The notes below the pieces were generated by a model. It was not told where the DNA came from. It made no database searches and saw only the letters and a list, made by a program, of their open reading frames with translations. From Antedon mediterranea (Eukaryota > Echinodermata > Crinoidea > Comatulida > Antedonidae): a stretch of DNA of 64,000 bases. The position numbers and the translations under genes were made by a program. Shown piece after piece: positions 18,500 through 33,600 of the stretch (within the stretch, counting starts at the first letter, position 1; every line of letters starts with the position of its first letter). Location: NCBI RefSeq assembly GCF_964355755.1, contig NC_092680.1, forward strand, positions 11,759,001 through 11,823,000, read 5' to 3'.

Positions 18500-20139
18500 A
18501 AAAGTTTTAACGAAATGCTCAAAATGGTCTAAAACGGTTTCTAATGTGATTTTAAGCACTTTGATGATTTTGTGTAACCAAGTTTCATCGAAATGTACAA
18601 AATAGTCTAAAACGTCTCCAAATGCGATTTGAAGCTTTTCTAAGCACTTTGGTGTTTTTATGTTAACAAGTTTTTTCGAAAATCACAAAATGGTCTAAAA
18701 CGTCTCCAAATGCGATTTGAAGCTATTCTGTACACTTTGATGTTTTGTGTGAAAAAGTTTTGTCAAAATGCTCAAAATGGTCTAAAACGTTTTTAAAACG
18801 ATATTAAGCTATTTTGTGCTCTTTGATGTTTTTGTGTAACCAAGTTTCATCGAAAATCACAAAATGGTCTAAAACGTCTCCAAATGCGATTTGAAGCTTT
18901 TCTAAGCACTTTGGTGTTTTTATGTTAACAAGTTTTTTCGAAAATCACAAAATGGTCTAAAACGTCTCCAAATGCGATTTGAAGCTCTTCTGTACACTTT
19001 GATGTTTTGTTTGAAAAAGTTTTGTCGAAATTCTCAAAATGGTCTAAAACGTTTTTAAATACGATATTAAGCTGTTTTGTGCACTTTGATGATTTGTGTG
19101 AAAAGTTTTAACGAAATGCTCAAAATGGTCTAAAACGGTTTCTAATGTGATTTTAAGCACTTTGATGTTTTTGTGTAACCAAGTTTTTTCAAAAATCACA
19201 AAATGGTCTAAAACGTCTCCAAATGCGATTTGAAGCTTTTCTAAGCACTTTGGTGTTTTTATGTTAACAAGTTTTTTCGAAAATCACAAAATGGTCTAAA
19301 ACGTCTCCAAATGCGATTTGAAGATATTCTGAGCACTTTGGTGTTTTTATGTTAAAAAGTTTTTTCGAAAATCACAAAATAGTCTAAAACGTCTCCAAAT
19401 GCGATTTGAAGCTATTCTGTACACTTTGATGTTTTGTGTTAAAAAGTTTTGTCGAAATGCTCAAAATGGTCTAAAACGTTTTTAAAACGATATTAAGCTA
19501 TTTTGTGCTCTTTGATGTTTTTGTGTAACCAAGTTTCATCGAAAATCACAAAATGGTCTAAAACGTCTCAAAATGCGATTTGAAGCTTTTCTAAGCACTT
19601 TGGTGTTTTTATGTTAACAAGTTTTTTCGAAAATCACGAAATGGTCTAAAATGTCTCCAAATGCGATTTGAAGATATTCTGAGCACTTTGGTGTTTTTAT
19701 GTTAAAAAGTTTTTTCGAAAATCACAAAATGGTCTAAAACGTCTCCAAATGCGATTTGAAGCTCTTCTGTACACTTTGATGTTTTGTGTGAAAAAGTTTT
19801 GTCGAAATGCTCAAAATGGTCTAAAACGTTTTTAAATACGATATTAAGCTGTTTTGTGCACTTTGATGATTTGTGTGAAAAGTTTTAACGAAATGCTCAA
19901 AATGGTCTAAAACGGTTTCTAATGTGATTTTAAGCACTTTGATGTTTTTGTGTAACCAAGTTTTTTCGAAAATCACAAAATAGTCTAAAACGTCTCCAAA
20001 TGCGATTTGAAGCTTTTCTAAGCACTTTGGTGTTTTTATGTTAACAAGTTTTTTCGAAAATCACAAAATGGTCTAAAACGTCTCCAAATGCGATTTGAGG
20101 ATATTCTGAGCACTTTGGTGTTTTTTTGTTAAAAAGTTT

Positions 20140-23100
20140 TTTCGAAAATCACAAAATGGTCTAAAACGTCTCCAAATGCGATTTGAAGCTATTCTGTACA
20201 CTTTGATGTTTTGTGTGAAAAAGTTTTGTCGAAATGCTCAAAATGGTCTAAAACGTTTTTAAATACGATATTAAGCTATTTTGTGATCTTTGATGTTTTT
20301 GTGTGAAAAGTTTTATCGAAATGCTCAAAATGGTCTAAAACGTTTTTAAAACGATATTAAGCTATTTTGTGCTCTTTGATGTTTTTGTGTAACCAAGTTT
20401 CATCGAAAATCACAAAATGGTCTAAAACGTCGCCAAATGCGATTTGAAGCTTTTCTAAGCACTTTGGTGTTTTTATGTTAACAAGTTTTTTCGAAAATCA
20501 CGAAATGGTCTAAAATATCTCCAAATGCGATTTGAAGATATTCTGAGCACTTTGGTGTTTTTATGTTAACAAGTTTTTTCGAAAATCACAAAATGGTCTA
20601 AAACGTCTCCAAACGCGATTTGAAGCTCTTCTGTACACTTTGATGTTTTGTGTGAAAAAGTTTTGTCGAAATTCTCAAAATGGTCTAAAACGTTTTTAAA
20701 TACGATATTAAGCTGTTTTGTGCACTTTGATGATTTGTGTGAAAAGTTTTAACGAAATGCTCAAAATGGTCAAAAACGGTTTCTAATGTGATTTTAAGCA
20801 CTTTGATGTTTTTGTGTAACCAAGTTTTTTCAAAAATCACAAAATGGTCTAAAACGTCTCCAAATGCGATTTCAAGCTTTTCTAAGCACTTTGGTGTTTT
20901 TATGTTAACAAGTTTTTTCGAAAATCACAAAATGGTCTAAAACGTCTCCAAATGCGATTTGAAGATATTCTGAGCACTTTGGTGTTTTTATGTTAAAAAG
21001 TTTTTTCGAAAATCACAAAATAGTCTAAAACGTCTCCAAATGCGATTTGAAGCTATTCTGTACACTTTGATGTTTTGTGTGAAAAAGTTTTGTCGAAATG
21101 CTCAAAATGGTCTAAAACGTTTTTAAAACGATATTATTAAGCTATTTTGTGCTCTTTGATGTTTTTGTGTAACCAAGTTTCATCGAAAATCACAAAATGG
21201 TCTAAAACGTCTCAAAATGCGATTTGAAGCTTTTCTAAGCACTTTGGTGTTTTTATCTTAACAAGTTTTTTCGAAAATCACGAAATGGTCTAAAATGTCT
21301 CCAAATGCGATTTGAAGATATTCTGAGCACTTTGGTGTTTTTATGTTAAAAAGTTTTTTCGAAAATCACAAAATGGTCTAAAACGTCTCATAATGCGATT
21401 TGAAGCTCTTCTGTACACTTTGATGTTTTGTGTGAAAAAGTTTTGTCGAAATGCTCAAAATGGTCTAAAACGTTTTTAAATACGATATTAAGCTGTTTTG
21501 TGCACTTTGATGATTTGTGTGAAAAGTTTTAACGAAATGCTCAAAATGGTCTAAAACGGTTTCTAATGTGATTTTAAGCACTTTGATGTTTTTGTGTAAC
21601 CAAGTTTTTTCGAAAATCACAAAATAGTCTAAAACGTCTCCAAATGCGATTTGAAGCTTTTCTAAGCACTTTGGTGTTTTTTCGAAAATCACAAAATGGT
21701 CTAAAACGTCTCCAAATGCGATTTGAGGATATTCTGAGCACTTTGGTGTTTTTTAGTTAAAAAGTTTTTTCGAAAATCACAAAATGGTCTAAAACGTCTC
21801 CAAATGCGATTTGAAGCTATTCTGTACACTTTGATGTTTTGTGTGAAAAAGTTTTGTCGAAATGCTCAAAATGGTCTAAAACGTTTTTAAATACGATATT
21901 AAGCTATTTTGTGATCTTTGATGTTTTTGTGTGAAAAGTTTTATCGAAATGCTCAAAATGGTCTAAAACGGTTTCTATTGTGATTTTGAGCACTTTGATG
22001 ATTTTGTGTAACCAAGTTTCATCGAAATGTACAAAATGGTCTAAAACGTCTCCAAATGCGATTTGAAGCTATTCTAAGTACTTTTGTGTTTTTATGTTAA
22101 CAAGTTTTTTCGAAAATCACAAAATGGTCTAAAACGTCTCAAAATGCGATTTGAAGCTATTCTGTACACTTTGATGTTTTGTGTGAAAAAGTTTTGTCGA
22201 AATGCTCAAAATGGTCTAAAACGTTTTTAAAACGATATTAAGCTATTTTGTGCTCTTTGATGTTTTTGTGTAACCAAGTTTCATCGAAATCAACAAAATG
22301 GTCTAATACGTCTCCAAATGCGATTTGAAGCTTTTCCAAGCTTTTTGCTGTTTTTATGTTAAGTTTTTTCGAAAATCACAAAATGGTCTAAAACGTCTTC
22401 AAATGCGATTTGAAGCTATTCTGTACACTTTGATGTTTTGTGTGAAAAAGTTTTGTCGAAATGCTCAAAATGGTCTAAAACGTTTTTAAATACGATATTA
22501 AGCTATTTTGTGATCTTTGATGTTTTTGTGTGAAAAGTTTTATCAAAATGCTCAAAATGGTCTGAAACGGTTTCTAATGCGATTTGAAGCTATTCTGTAC
22601 ACTTTGAAGTTTTGTGTGAAAAAGTTTTCTCGAAATGCTCAAAATGGTCTAAAACGTTTTTATATACCATATTAAGCTATTTTGTGCACTTTGATGTTTT
22701 TTTTGAAAAGTTTTATCGAAATGCTCAAAATGGTCTAAAACGGTTTCTATTGGGATTTTAAGCACTTTGATGATTTTGTGTAACCAAGTTTCATCGAAAA
22801 TCACAAAATGGTCTAAAACGTCTCCAAATGCGATTTGAAGCTTTTCTAAGCACTTTTGTGTTTTTATGTTAACAAGTTTTTTCGAAAATCACAAAATGGT
22901 CTAAAACGTCTTCAAATGCGATTTGAAGCTATTCTGTACACTTTTATGTTTTGTGTGAAAAAGTTTTGTCGAAATTCTCAAAATGGTCTAAAACGTTTTT
23001 AAATACGATATTAAGCTGTTTTGTGCACTTTGATGATTTGTGTGAAAAGTTTTAACGAAATGCTCAAAATGGTCTAAAACGGTTTCTAATGTGATTTTAA

Positions 23101-23270
23101 GCACTTTGATGTTTTTGTGTAACCAAGTTTTTTCGAAAATCACAAAATAGTCTAAAACGTCTCCAAATGCGATTTGAAGCTTTTCTAAGCACTTTGGTGT
23201 TTTTATGTTAACAAGTTTTTTCGAAAATCACAAAATGGTCTAAAACGTCTCCAAATGCGATTTGAGGATA
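20140..23270 (+). repeat. 3.1-kb block copied about 7.37 kb downstream (copy 1)
   Basis: Aligned with 27508-30650 by rare variants: GTCGCCAAATG (20429 and 27797), TAAAATATCTCC (20512 and 27880), ATATTATTAAGC (21131 and 28499), TTATCTTAAC (21253 and 28621) and GCTTTTTGCTG (near 22339 and 29723). The offset is 7368 bp, then 7384 bp after a 16-bp deletion in this copy near 21675. The limits are estimated by eye. Confidence 0.82.
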
Positions 23271-26200
23271 TTCTGAGCACTTTGGTGTTTTTTTGTTAAA
23301 AAGTTTTTTCGAAAATAACAAAATGGTCTAAAACGTCTCCAAATGCGATTTGAAGCTATTCTGTACACTTTGATGTTTTGTGTGAAAAAGTTTTGTCGAA
23401 ATGCTCAAAATGGTCTAAAACGTTTTTAAATACGATATTAAGCTATTTTGTGATCTTTGATGTTTTTTTTGAAAAGTTTTATCGAAATGCTCAAAATGGT
23501 CTAAAACGGTTTCTATTGGGATTTTAAGCACTTTGATGATTTTGTGTAACCAAGTTTCATCGAAATGTACAAAATGGTCTAAAACGTCTCCAAATGCGAT
23601 TTGAAGCTATTCTAAGTACTTTTGTGTTTTTATGTTAACAAGTTTTTTTGAAAATCACAAAATGGTCTAAAACGTCTTCAAATGCGATTTGAAGCTATTC
23701 TGTACACTTTGATGTTTTGTGTGAAAAAGTTTGGTCGAATTGCTCAAAATGGTCAAAAACGGTTTCTAATGTGGTTTTAAGCACTTTGATGTTTTTGTGT
23801 AACCAAGTTTTTTAAAAAATCACAAAATGGTCTAAAACGTCTCCAAATGCGATTTGAAGATATTCTGAGCACTTTGGTGTTTTTATGTTAAAAAGTTTTT
23901 TTGAAAATCACAAAATAGTCTAAAACGTCTCAAAATGCGATTTGAAGCTATTCTGTACACTTTGATGTTTTGTGTGAAAAAGTTTTGTCGAAATGCTCAA
24001 AATGGTCTAAAACGTTTTTAAAACGATATTAAGCTATTTTGTGCTCTTTGATGTTTTTGTGTAACCAAGTTTCATCGAAAATCACAAAATGGTCTAAAAC
24101 GTCTCCAAATGCGATTTGAAGCTTTTCTAAGCACTTTGGTGTTTTTATGTTAACAAGTTTTTTCGAAAATCACGAAATGGTCTAAAATGTCTCCAAATGC
24201 GATTTGAAGATATTCTGAGCACTTTGGTGTTTTTATGTTAAAACTTTTTTCGAAAATCACAAAATGGTCTAAAACGTTTTTAAATACGATATTAAGCTAT
24301 TTTGTGATCTTTGATGTTTTTGTGTGAAAAGTTTTACCGAAATGCTCAAAATGGTCTAAAACGGTTTCTAATGCGATTTGAAGCTATTCTGTACACTTTG
24401 AAGTTTTTTGTGAAAAAGTTTTCTCGAAATGCTCAAAATGGTCTAAAACGTTTTTATATACCATATTAAGCTATTTTGTGCACTTTGATGTTTTTTGTGA
24501 AAAGTTTTATCGAAATTCTCAAAATGGTCTAAAACGGTTTCTATTGTGATTTTAAGCACTTTGATGATTTTGTGTAACCAAGTTTCATCGAAATGTACAA
24601 AATGGTCTAAAACGTCTCCAAATGCGATTTGAAGCTATTCTAAGTACTTTTGTGTTTTTATGTTAACAAGTTTTTTCGAAAATCACGAAATGGTCTAAAA
24701 TGTCTCCAAATGCGATTTGAAGATATTCTGAGCACTTTGGTGTTTTTATGTTAAAAAGTTTTTTCGAAAATCACAAAATAGTCTAAAACGTCTCCAAATG
24801 CGATTTGAAGCTATTCTGTACACTTTGATGTTTTGTGTGAAAAAGTTTTGTCGAAATGCTCAAAATGGTCTAAAACGTTTTTAAAACGATATTAAGCTAT
24901 TTTGTGCTCTTTGATGTTTTTGTGTAACCAAGTTTCATCGAAAATCACAAAATGGTCTAAAACGTCTCAAAATGCGATTTGAAGCTTTTCTAAGCACTTT
25001 GGTGTTTTTATGTTAACAAGTTTTTTCGAAAATCACGAAATGGTCTAAAATGTCTCCAAATGCGATTTGAAGATATTCTGAGCACTTTAGTGTTTTTATG
25101 TTAAAAAGTTTTTTCGAAAATCACAAAATGGTCTAAAACGTCTCCAAATGCGATTTGAAGCTCTTCTGTACACTTTGATGTTTTGTGTGAAAAAGTTTTG
25201 TCGAAATGCTCAAAATGGTCTAAAACGTTTTTAAATACGATATTAAGCTGTTTTGTGCACTTTGATGATTTGTGTGAAAAGTTTTAACGAAATGCTCAAA
25301 ATGGTCTAAAACGGTTTCTAATGTGATTTTAAGCACTTTGATGTTTTTGTGTAACCAAGTTTTTTCGAAAATCACAAAATAGTCTAAAACGTCTCCAAAT
25401 GCGATTTGAAGCTTTTCTAAGCCCTTTGGTGTTTTTATGTTAACAAGTTTTTTCGAAAATCACAAAATGGTCTAAAACGTCTCCAAATGCGATTTGAGGA
25501 TATTCTGAGCACTTTGGTGTTTTTTTGTTAAAAAGTTTTTTCGAAAATCACAAAATGGTCTAAAACGTCTCCAAATGCGATTTGAAGCTATTCTGTACAC
25601 TTTGATGTTTTGTGTGAAAAAGTTTTGTCGAAATGCTCAAAATGGTCTAAAACGTTTTTAAATACGATATTAGGCTATTTTGTGATCTTTGATGTTTTTG
25701 TGTGAAAAGTTTTATCGAAATGCTCAAAATGGTCTAAAACGGTTTCTATTGTTATTTTAAGCACTTTGATGATTTTGTGTAACCAAGTTTCATCGAAATG
25801 TACAAAATGGTCTAAAACGTCTCCAAATGCGATTTGAAGCTATTCTAAGTACTTTTGTGTTTTTATGTTAACAAGTTTTTTCGAAAATCACAAAATGGTC
25901 TAGAACGTCTTCAAATGCGATTTGAAGCTATTCTGTACACTTTGATGTTTTGTGTGAAAAAGTTTTGTCAAAATGCTCAAAATGGTCTAAAACGTTTTTA
26001 AAACGATATTAAGCTATTTTGTGCTCTTTGATGTTTTTGTGTAACCAAGTTTCATCGAAAATCACAAAATGGTCTAAAACGTCTCCAAATGCGATTTGAA
26101 GCTTTTCTAAGCACTTTGGTGTTTTTATGTTAACAAGTTTTTTTCGAAAATCACAAAATGGTCTAAAACGTCTCCAAATGCGATTTGAAGCTCTTCTGTA

Positions 26201-27507
26201 CACTTTGATGTTTTGTGTGAAAAAGTTTTGTCGAAATTCTCAAAATGGTCTAAAACGTTTTTAAATACGATATTAAGCTGTTTTGTGCACTTTGATGATT
26301 TGTGTGAAAAGTTTTAACGAAATGCTCAAAATGGTCAAAAACGGTTTTTAATGTGATTTTAAGCACTTTGATGTTTTTGTGTAACCAAGTTTTTTCGAAA
26401 ATCACAAAATGGTCTAAAACGTCTCCAAATGCGATTTGAAGCTTTTCTAAGCACTTTGGTGTTTTTATGTTAACAAGTTTTTTCGAAAATCACAAAATGG
26501 TCTAAAACGTCTCCAAATGCGATTTGAAGATATTCTGAGCACTTTGGTGTTTTTATGTTAAAAAGTTTTTTCGAAAATCACAAAATGGTCTAAAACGTCT
26601 TCAAATGCGATTTGAAGCTATTCTGTACACTTTGATGTTTTTGTGAAAAAGTTTTGTCGAAATGCTCAAAATGGTCTAAAACGGTTTCTAATGCGATTTG
26701 AAGCTATTCTGTACACTTTGAAGTTTTGTGTGAAAAAGTTTTCTCGAAATGCTCAAAATGGTCTAAAACGTTTTTATATACCATATTAAGCTATTTTGTG
26801 CACTTTGATGTTTTTTGTGAAAAGTTTTATCGAAATTCTCAAAATGGTCTAAAACGGTTTCTATTGTGATTTTAAGCACTTTGATGATTTTGTGTAACCA
26901 AGTTTCATCGAAATGTACAAAATGGTCTAAAACGTCTCCAAAATGCGATTTGAAGCTATTCTAAGTACTTTTGTGTTTTTATGTTAACAAGTTTTTTCGA
27001 AAATCACAAAATGGTCTAAAACGTCTTCAAATGCGATTTGAAGCTATTCTGTACACTTTGATGTTTTGTGTGAAAAAGTTTTGTCGAAATGCTCAAAATG
27101 GTCTAAAACGTTTTTAAAACGATATTAAGCTATTTTGTGCTCTTTGATGTTTTTGTGTAACCAAGTTTCATCGAAAATCACAAAATGGTCTAAAACGTCT
27201 CCAAATGCGATTTGAAGCTTTTCTAAGCACTTTGGTGTTTTTATGTTAACAAGTTTTTTCGAAAATCACAAAATGGTCTAAAACGTCTCCAAATGCGATT
27301 TGAAGCTCTTCTGTACACTTTGATGTTTTGTGGGAAAAAGTTTTGTCGAAATTCTCAAAATGGTCTAAAACGTTTTTAAATACGATATTAAGCTGTTTTG
27401 TGCACTTTGATGATTTGTGTGAAAAGTTTTAACGAAATGCTCAAAATGGTCAAAAACGGTTTCTAATGTGATTTTAAGCACTTTGATGTTTTTGTGTAAC
27501 CAAGTTT

Positions 27508-30500
27508 TTTCGAAAATCACAAAATGGTCTAAAACGTCTCCAAATGCGATTTGAAGCTATTCTGTACACTTTGATGTTTTGTGTGAAAAAGTTTTGTCGA
27601 AATGCTCAAAATGGTCTAAAACGTTTTTAAATACGATATTAAGCTATTTTGTGATCTTTGATGTTTTTGTGTGAAAAGTTTTATCGAAATGCTCAAAATG
27701 GTCTAAAACGTTTTTAAAACGATATTAAGCTATTTTGTGCTCTTTGATGTTTTTGTGTAACCAAGTTTCATCGAAAATCACAAAATGGTCTAAAACGTCG
27801 CCAAATGCGATTTGAAGCTTTTCTAAGCACTTTGGTGTTTTTATGTTAACAAGTTTTTTCGAAAATCACGAAATGGTCTAAAATATCTCCAAATGCGATT
27901 TGAAGATATTCTGAGCACTTTGGTGTTTTTATGTTAAAAAGTTTTTTCGAAAATCACAAAATGGTCTAAAACGTCTCCAAACGCGATTTGAAGCTCTTCT
28001 GTACACTTTGATGTTTTGTGTGAAAAAGTTTTGTCGAAATTCTCAAAATGGTCTAAAAGGTTTTTAAATACGATATTAAGCTGTTTTGTGCACTTTGATG
28101 ATTTGTGTGAAAAGTTTTAACTAAATGCTCAAAATGGTCAAAAACGGTTTCTAATGTGATTTTAAGCACTTTGATGTTTTTGTGTAACCAAGTTTTTTCG
28201 AAAATCACAAAATGGTCTAAAACGTCTCCAAATGCGATTTGAAGCTTTTCTAAGCACTTTGGTGTTTTTATGTTAACAAGTTTTTTCGAAAATCACAAAA
28301 TGGTCTAAAACGTCTCCAAACTCGATTTGAAGATATTCTGAGCACTTTGGTGTTTTTATGTTAAAAAGTTTTTTCGAAAATCACAAAATAGTCTAAAACG
28401 TCTCCAAATGCGATTTGAAGCTAATCTGTACACTTTGATGTTTTGTGTGAAAAAGTTTTGTCGAAATGCTCAAAATGGTCTAAAACGTTTTTAAAACGAT
28501 ATTATTAAGCTATTTTGTGCTCTTTGATTCTTTTGTGTAACCAAGTTTCATCGAAAATCACAAAATGGTCTAAAACGTCTCAAAATGCGATTTGAAGCTT
28601 TTCTAAGCACTTTGGTGTTTTTATCTTAACAAGTTTTTTCGAAAATCACGAAATGGTCTAAAATGTCTCCAAATGCGATTTGAAGATATTCTGAGCACTT
28701 TGGTGTTTTTATGTTAAAAAGTTTTTTCGAAAATCACAAAATGGTCTAAAACGTCTCCAAATGCGATTTGAAGCTCTTCTGTACACTTTGATGTTTTGTG
28801 TGAAAAAGTTTTGTCGAAATGCTCAAAATGGTCTAAAACGTTTTTAAATACGATATTAAGCTGTTTTGTGCACTTTGATGATTTGTGTGAAAAGTTTTAA
28901 CGAAATGCTCAAAATGGTCTAAAACGGTTTCTAATGTGATTTTAAGCACTTTGATGTTTTTGTGTAACCAAGTTTTTTCGAAAATCACAAAATAGTCTAA
29001 AACGTCTCCAAATGCGATTTGAAGCTTTTCTAAGCACTTTGGTGTTTTTATGTTAACAAGTTTTTTCGAAAATCACAAAATGGTCTAAAACGTCTCCAAA
29101 TGCGATTTGAGGATATTCTGAGCACTTTGGTGTTTTTTTGTTAAAAAGTTTTTTCGAAAATCACAAAATGGTCTAAAACGTCTCCAAATGCGATTTGAAG
29201 CTATTCTGTACACTTTGATGTTTTGTGTGAAAAAGTTTTGTCGAAATGCTCAAAATGGTCTAAAACGTTTTTAAATACGATATTAAGCTATTTTGTGATC
29301 TTTGATGTTTTTGTGTGAAAAGTTTTATCGAAATGCTCAAAATGGTCTAAAACGGTTTCTATTGTGATTTTAAGCACTTTGATGATTTTGTGTAACCAAG
29401 TTTCATCGAAATGTACAAAATGGTCTAAAACGTCTCCAAATGCGATTTGAAGCTATTCTAAATACTTTTGTGTTTTTATGTTAACAAGTTTTTTCGAAAA
29501 TCACAAAATGGTCTAAAACGTCTCAAAATGCGATTTGAAGCTATTCTGTACACTTTGATGTTTTGTGTGAAAAAGTTTTGTCGAAATGCTCAAAATGGTC
29601 TAAAACGTTTTTAAAACGATATTAAGCTATTTTGTGCTCTTTGATGTTTTTGTGTAACCAAGTTTCATCGAAATCAACAAAATGGTCTAATACGTCTCCA
29701 AATGCGATTTGAAGCTTTTCCAAGCTTTTTGCTGTTTTTATGTTAAGTTTTTTCGAAAATCATAAAATGGTCTAAAACGTCTTCAAATGCGATTTGAAGC
29801 TATTCTGTACACTTTGATGTTTTGTGTGAAAAAGTTTTGTCGAAATGCTCAAAATGGTCTAAAACGTTTTTAAATACGATATTAAGCTATTTTGTGATCT
29901 TTGATGTTTTTGTGTGAAAAGTTTTATCAAAATGCTCAAAATGGTCTGAAACGGTTTCTAATGCGATTTGAAGCTATTCTGTACACTTTGAAGTTTTGTG
30001 TGAAAAAGTTTTCTCGAAATGCTCAAAATGGTCTAAAACGTTTTTATATACCATATTAAGCTATTTTGTGCACTTTGATGTTTTTTTTTAAAAGTTTTAT
30101 CGAAATGCTCAAAATGGTCTAAAACGGTTTCTATTGGGATTTTAAGCACTTTGATGATTTTGTGTAACCAAGTTTCATCGAAAATTACAAAATGGTCTAA
30201 AACGTCTCCAAATGCGATTTGAAGCTTTTCTAAGCACTTTTGTGTTTTTATGTTAACAAGTTTTTTCGAAAATCACAAAATGGTCTAAAACGTCTTCAAA
30301 TGCGATTTGAAGCTATTCTGTACACTTTTATGTTTTGTGTGAAAAAGTTTTGTCGAAATTCTCAAAATGGTCTAAAACGTTTTTAAATACGATATTAAGC
30401 TGTTTTGTGCACTTTGATGATTTGTGTGAAAAGTTTTAACGAAATGCTCAAAATGGTCTAAAACGGTTTCTAATGTGATTTTAAGCACTTTGATGTTTTT

Positions 30501-30650
30501 GTGTAACCAAGTTTTTTCGAAAATCACAAAATAGTCTAAAACGTCTCCAAATGCGATTTGAAGCTTTTCTAAGCACTTTGGTGTTTTTATGTTAACAAGT
30601 TTTTTCGAAAATCACAAAATGGTCTAAAACGTCTCCAAATGCGATTTGAG
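27508..30650 (+). repeat. 3.1-kb block, copy 2
   Basis: The partner of 20140-23270. Its left part is found a third time at about 34984-35955 (GTCGCC at 35273, TAAAATATCTCC near 35356, offset about 7476 bp). A fragment ending soon after GTCGCC is at about 32920-33225. On the right it leaves the match where GAGGATATTCTAAG replaces GAGGATATTCTGAG. Confidence 0.8.
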
Positions 30651-33600
30651 GATATTCTAAGTACTTTTGTGTTTTTATGTTAACAAGTTTTTTCGAAAAT
30701 CACAAAATGGTCTAAAACGTCTTCAAATGCGATTTGAAGCTATTCTGTACACTTTGATGTTTTGTGTGAAAAAGTTTTGTCAAAATGCTCAAAATGGTCT
30801 AAAACGTTTTTAAAACGATATTAAGCTATTTTGTGCTCTTTGATGTTTTTGTGTAACCAAGTTTCAACGAAAATCACAAAATGGTCTAAAACGTCTCCAA
30901 ATGCGATTTGAAGCTTTTCTAAGCACTTTGGTGTTTTTATGTTAACAAGTTTTTTCGAAAATCACAAAATGGTCTAAAACGTCTCCAAATGCGATTTGAA
31001 GCTCTTCTGTACACTTTGATGTTTTGTGTGAAAAAGTTTTGTCGAAATTCTCAAAATGGTCTAAAAGGTTTTTAAATACGATATTAAGCTGTTTTGTGCA
31101 CTTTGATGATTTGTGTGAAAAGTTTTAACGAAATGCTCAAAATGGTCTAAAACGGTTTCTAATGTGATTTTAAGCACTTTGATGTTTTTGTGTAACCAAG
31201 TTTTTTCGAAAATCACAAAATGGTCTAATACGTCTCCAAATGCGATTTGAAGCTTTTCCAAGCACTTTGCTGTTTTTATGTTAAGTTTTTTCGAAAATCA
31301 CAAAATGGTCTAAAACGTCTTCAAATGCGATTTGAAGCTATTCTGTACACTTTGATGTTTTGTGTGAAAAAGTTTTGTCGAAATGCTCAAAATGGTCTAA
31401 AACGTTTTTAAATACGATATTAAGCTATTTTGTGATCTTTGATGTTTTTGTGTGAAAAGTTTTATCAAAATGCTCAAAATGGTCTTAAACGGTTTCTAAT
31501 GCGATTTGAAGCTATTCTGTACACTTTGAAGTTTTGTGTGAAAAAGTTTTCTCGAAATGCTCAAAATGGTCTAAAACGTTTTTATATACCATATTAAGCT
31601 ATTTTGTGCACTTTGATGTTTTTTTTGAAAAGTTTTATCGAAATGCTCAAAATGGTCTAAAACGGTTTCTATTGGGATTTTAAGCACTTTGATGATTTTG
31701 TGTAACCAAGTTTCATCGAAATGTACAAAATGGTCTAAAACGTCTCCAAATGCGATTTGAAGCTATTCTAAGTACTTTTGTGTTTTTATGTTAACAAGTT
31801 TTTTCGAAAATCACAAAATGGTCTAAAACGTCTTCAAATGCGATTTGAAGCTATTCTGTACACTTTGATGTTTTGTGTGAAAAAGTTTTGTCGAAATGCT
31901 CAAAATGGTCAAAAACGGTTTCTAATGTGATTTTAAGCACTTTGATGTTTTTGTGTAACCAAGTTTTTTAAAAAATCACAAAATGGTCTAAAACGTCTCC
32001 AAATGCGATTTGAAGCTTTTCTAAGCACTTTGGTGTTTTTATGTTAACAAGTATTTTCGAAAATCACAAAATGGTCTAAAACGTCTCCAAATGCGATTTG
32101 AAGATATTCTGAGCACTTTGGTGTTTTTATGTTAAAAAGTTTTTTCGAAAATCACAAAATAGTCTAAAACGTCTCCAAATGCGATTTGAAGCTATTCTGT
32201 ACACTTTGATGTTTTGTGTGAAAAAGTTTTGTCGAAATGCTCAAAATGGTCTAAAACGTTTTTAAAACGATATTAAGCTATTTTGTGCTCTTTGATGTTT
32301 TTGTGTAACCAAGTTTCATCGAAAATCACAAAATGGTCTAAAACGTCTCAAAATGCGATTTGAAGCTTTTCTAAGCACTTTGGTGTTTTTATGTTAACAA
32401 GTTTTTTCGAAAATCACGAAATGGTCTAAAATGTCTCCAAATGCGATTTGAAGATATTCTGAGCACTTTGGTGTTTTTATGTTAAAAAGTTTTTTCGAAA
32501 ATCACAAAATGGTCTAAAACGTCTCCAAATGCGATTTGAAGCTCTTCTGTACACTTTGATGTTTTGTGTGAAAAAGTTTTGTCGAAATGCTCAAAATGGT
32601 CTAAAACGTTTTTAAATACGATATTAAGCTGTTTTGTGCACTTTGATGATTTGTGTGAAAAGTTTTAACGAAATGCTCAAAATGGTCTAAAACGGTTTCT
32701 AATGTGATTTTAAGCACTTTGATGTTTTTGTGTAACCAAGTTTTTTCGAAAATCACAAAATAGTCTAAAACGTCTCCAAATGCGATTTGAAGCTTTTCTA
32801 AGCACTTTGGTGTTTTTATGTTAACAAGTTTTTTCGAAAATCACAAAATGGTCTAAAACGTCTCCAAATGCGATTTGAGGATATTCTGAGCACTTTGGTG
32901 TTTTTTTGTTAAAAAGTTTTTTCGAAAATCACAAAATGGTCTAAAACGTCTCCAAATGCGATTTGAAGCTATTCTGTACACTTTGATGTTTTGTGTGAAA
33001 AAGTTTTGTCGAAATGCTCAAAATGGTCTAAAACGTTTTTAAATACGATATTAAGCTATTTTGTGATCTTTGATGTTTTTGTGTGAAAAGTTTTATCGAA
33101 ATGCTCAAAATGGTCTAAAACGTTTTTAAAACGATATTAAGCTATTTTGTGCTCTTTGATGTTTTTGTGTAACCAAGTTTCATCGAAAATCACAAAATGG
33201 TCTAAAACGTCGCCAAATGCGATTTGAAGCTATTCTGTACACTTTGATGTTTTGTGTGAAAAAGTTTTGTCGAAATGCTCAAAATGGTCTAAAACGTTTT
33301 TAAAACGATATTAAGCTATTTTGTGCTCTTTGATGTTTTTGTGTAACCAAGTTTCATCGAAAATCACAAAATGGTCTAAAACGTCTCCAAATGCGATTTG
33401 AAGCTTTTCTAAGCACTTTGGTGTTTTTATGTTAACAAGTTTTTTCGAATCACAAAATGGTCTAAAACGTCTCCAAATGCGATTTGAAGCTCTTCTGTAC
33501 ACTTTGATGTTTTGTTTGAAAAAGTTTTGTCGAAATTTTCAAAATGGTCTAAAACGTTTTTAAATACGATATTAAGCTGTTTTGTGCACTTTGATGATTT

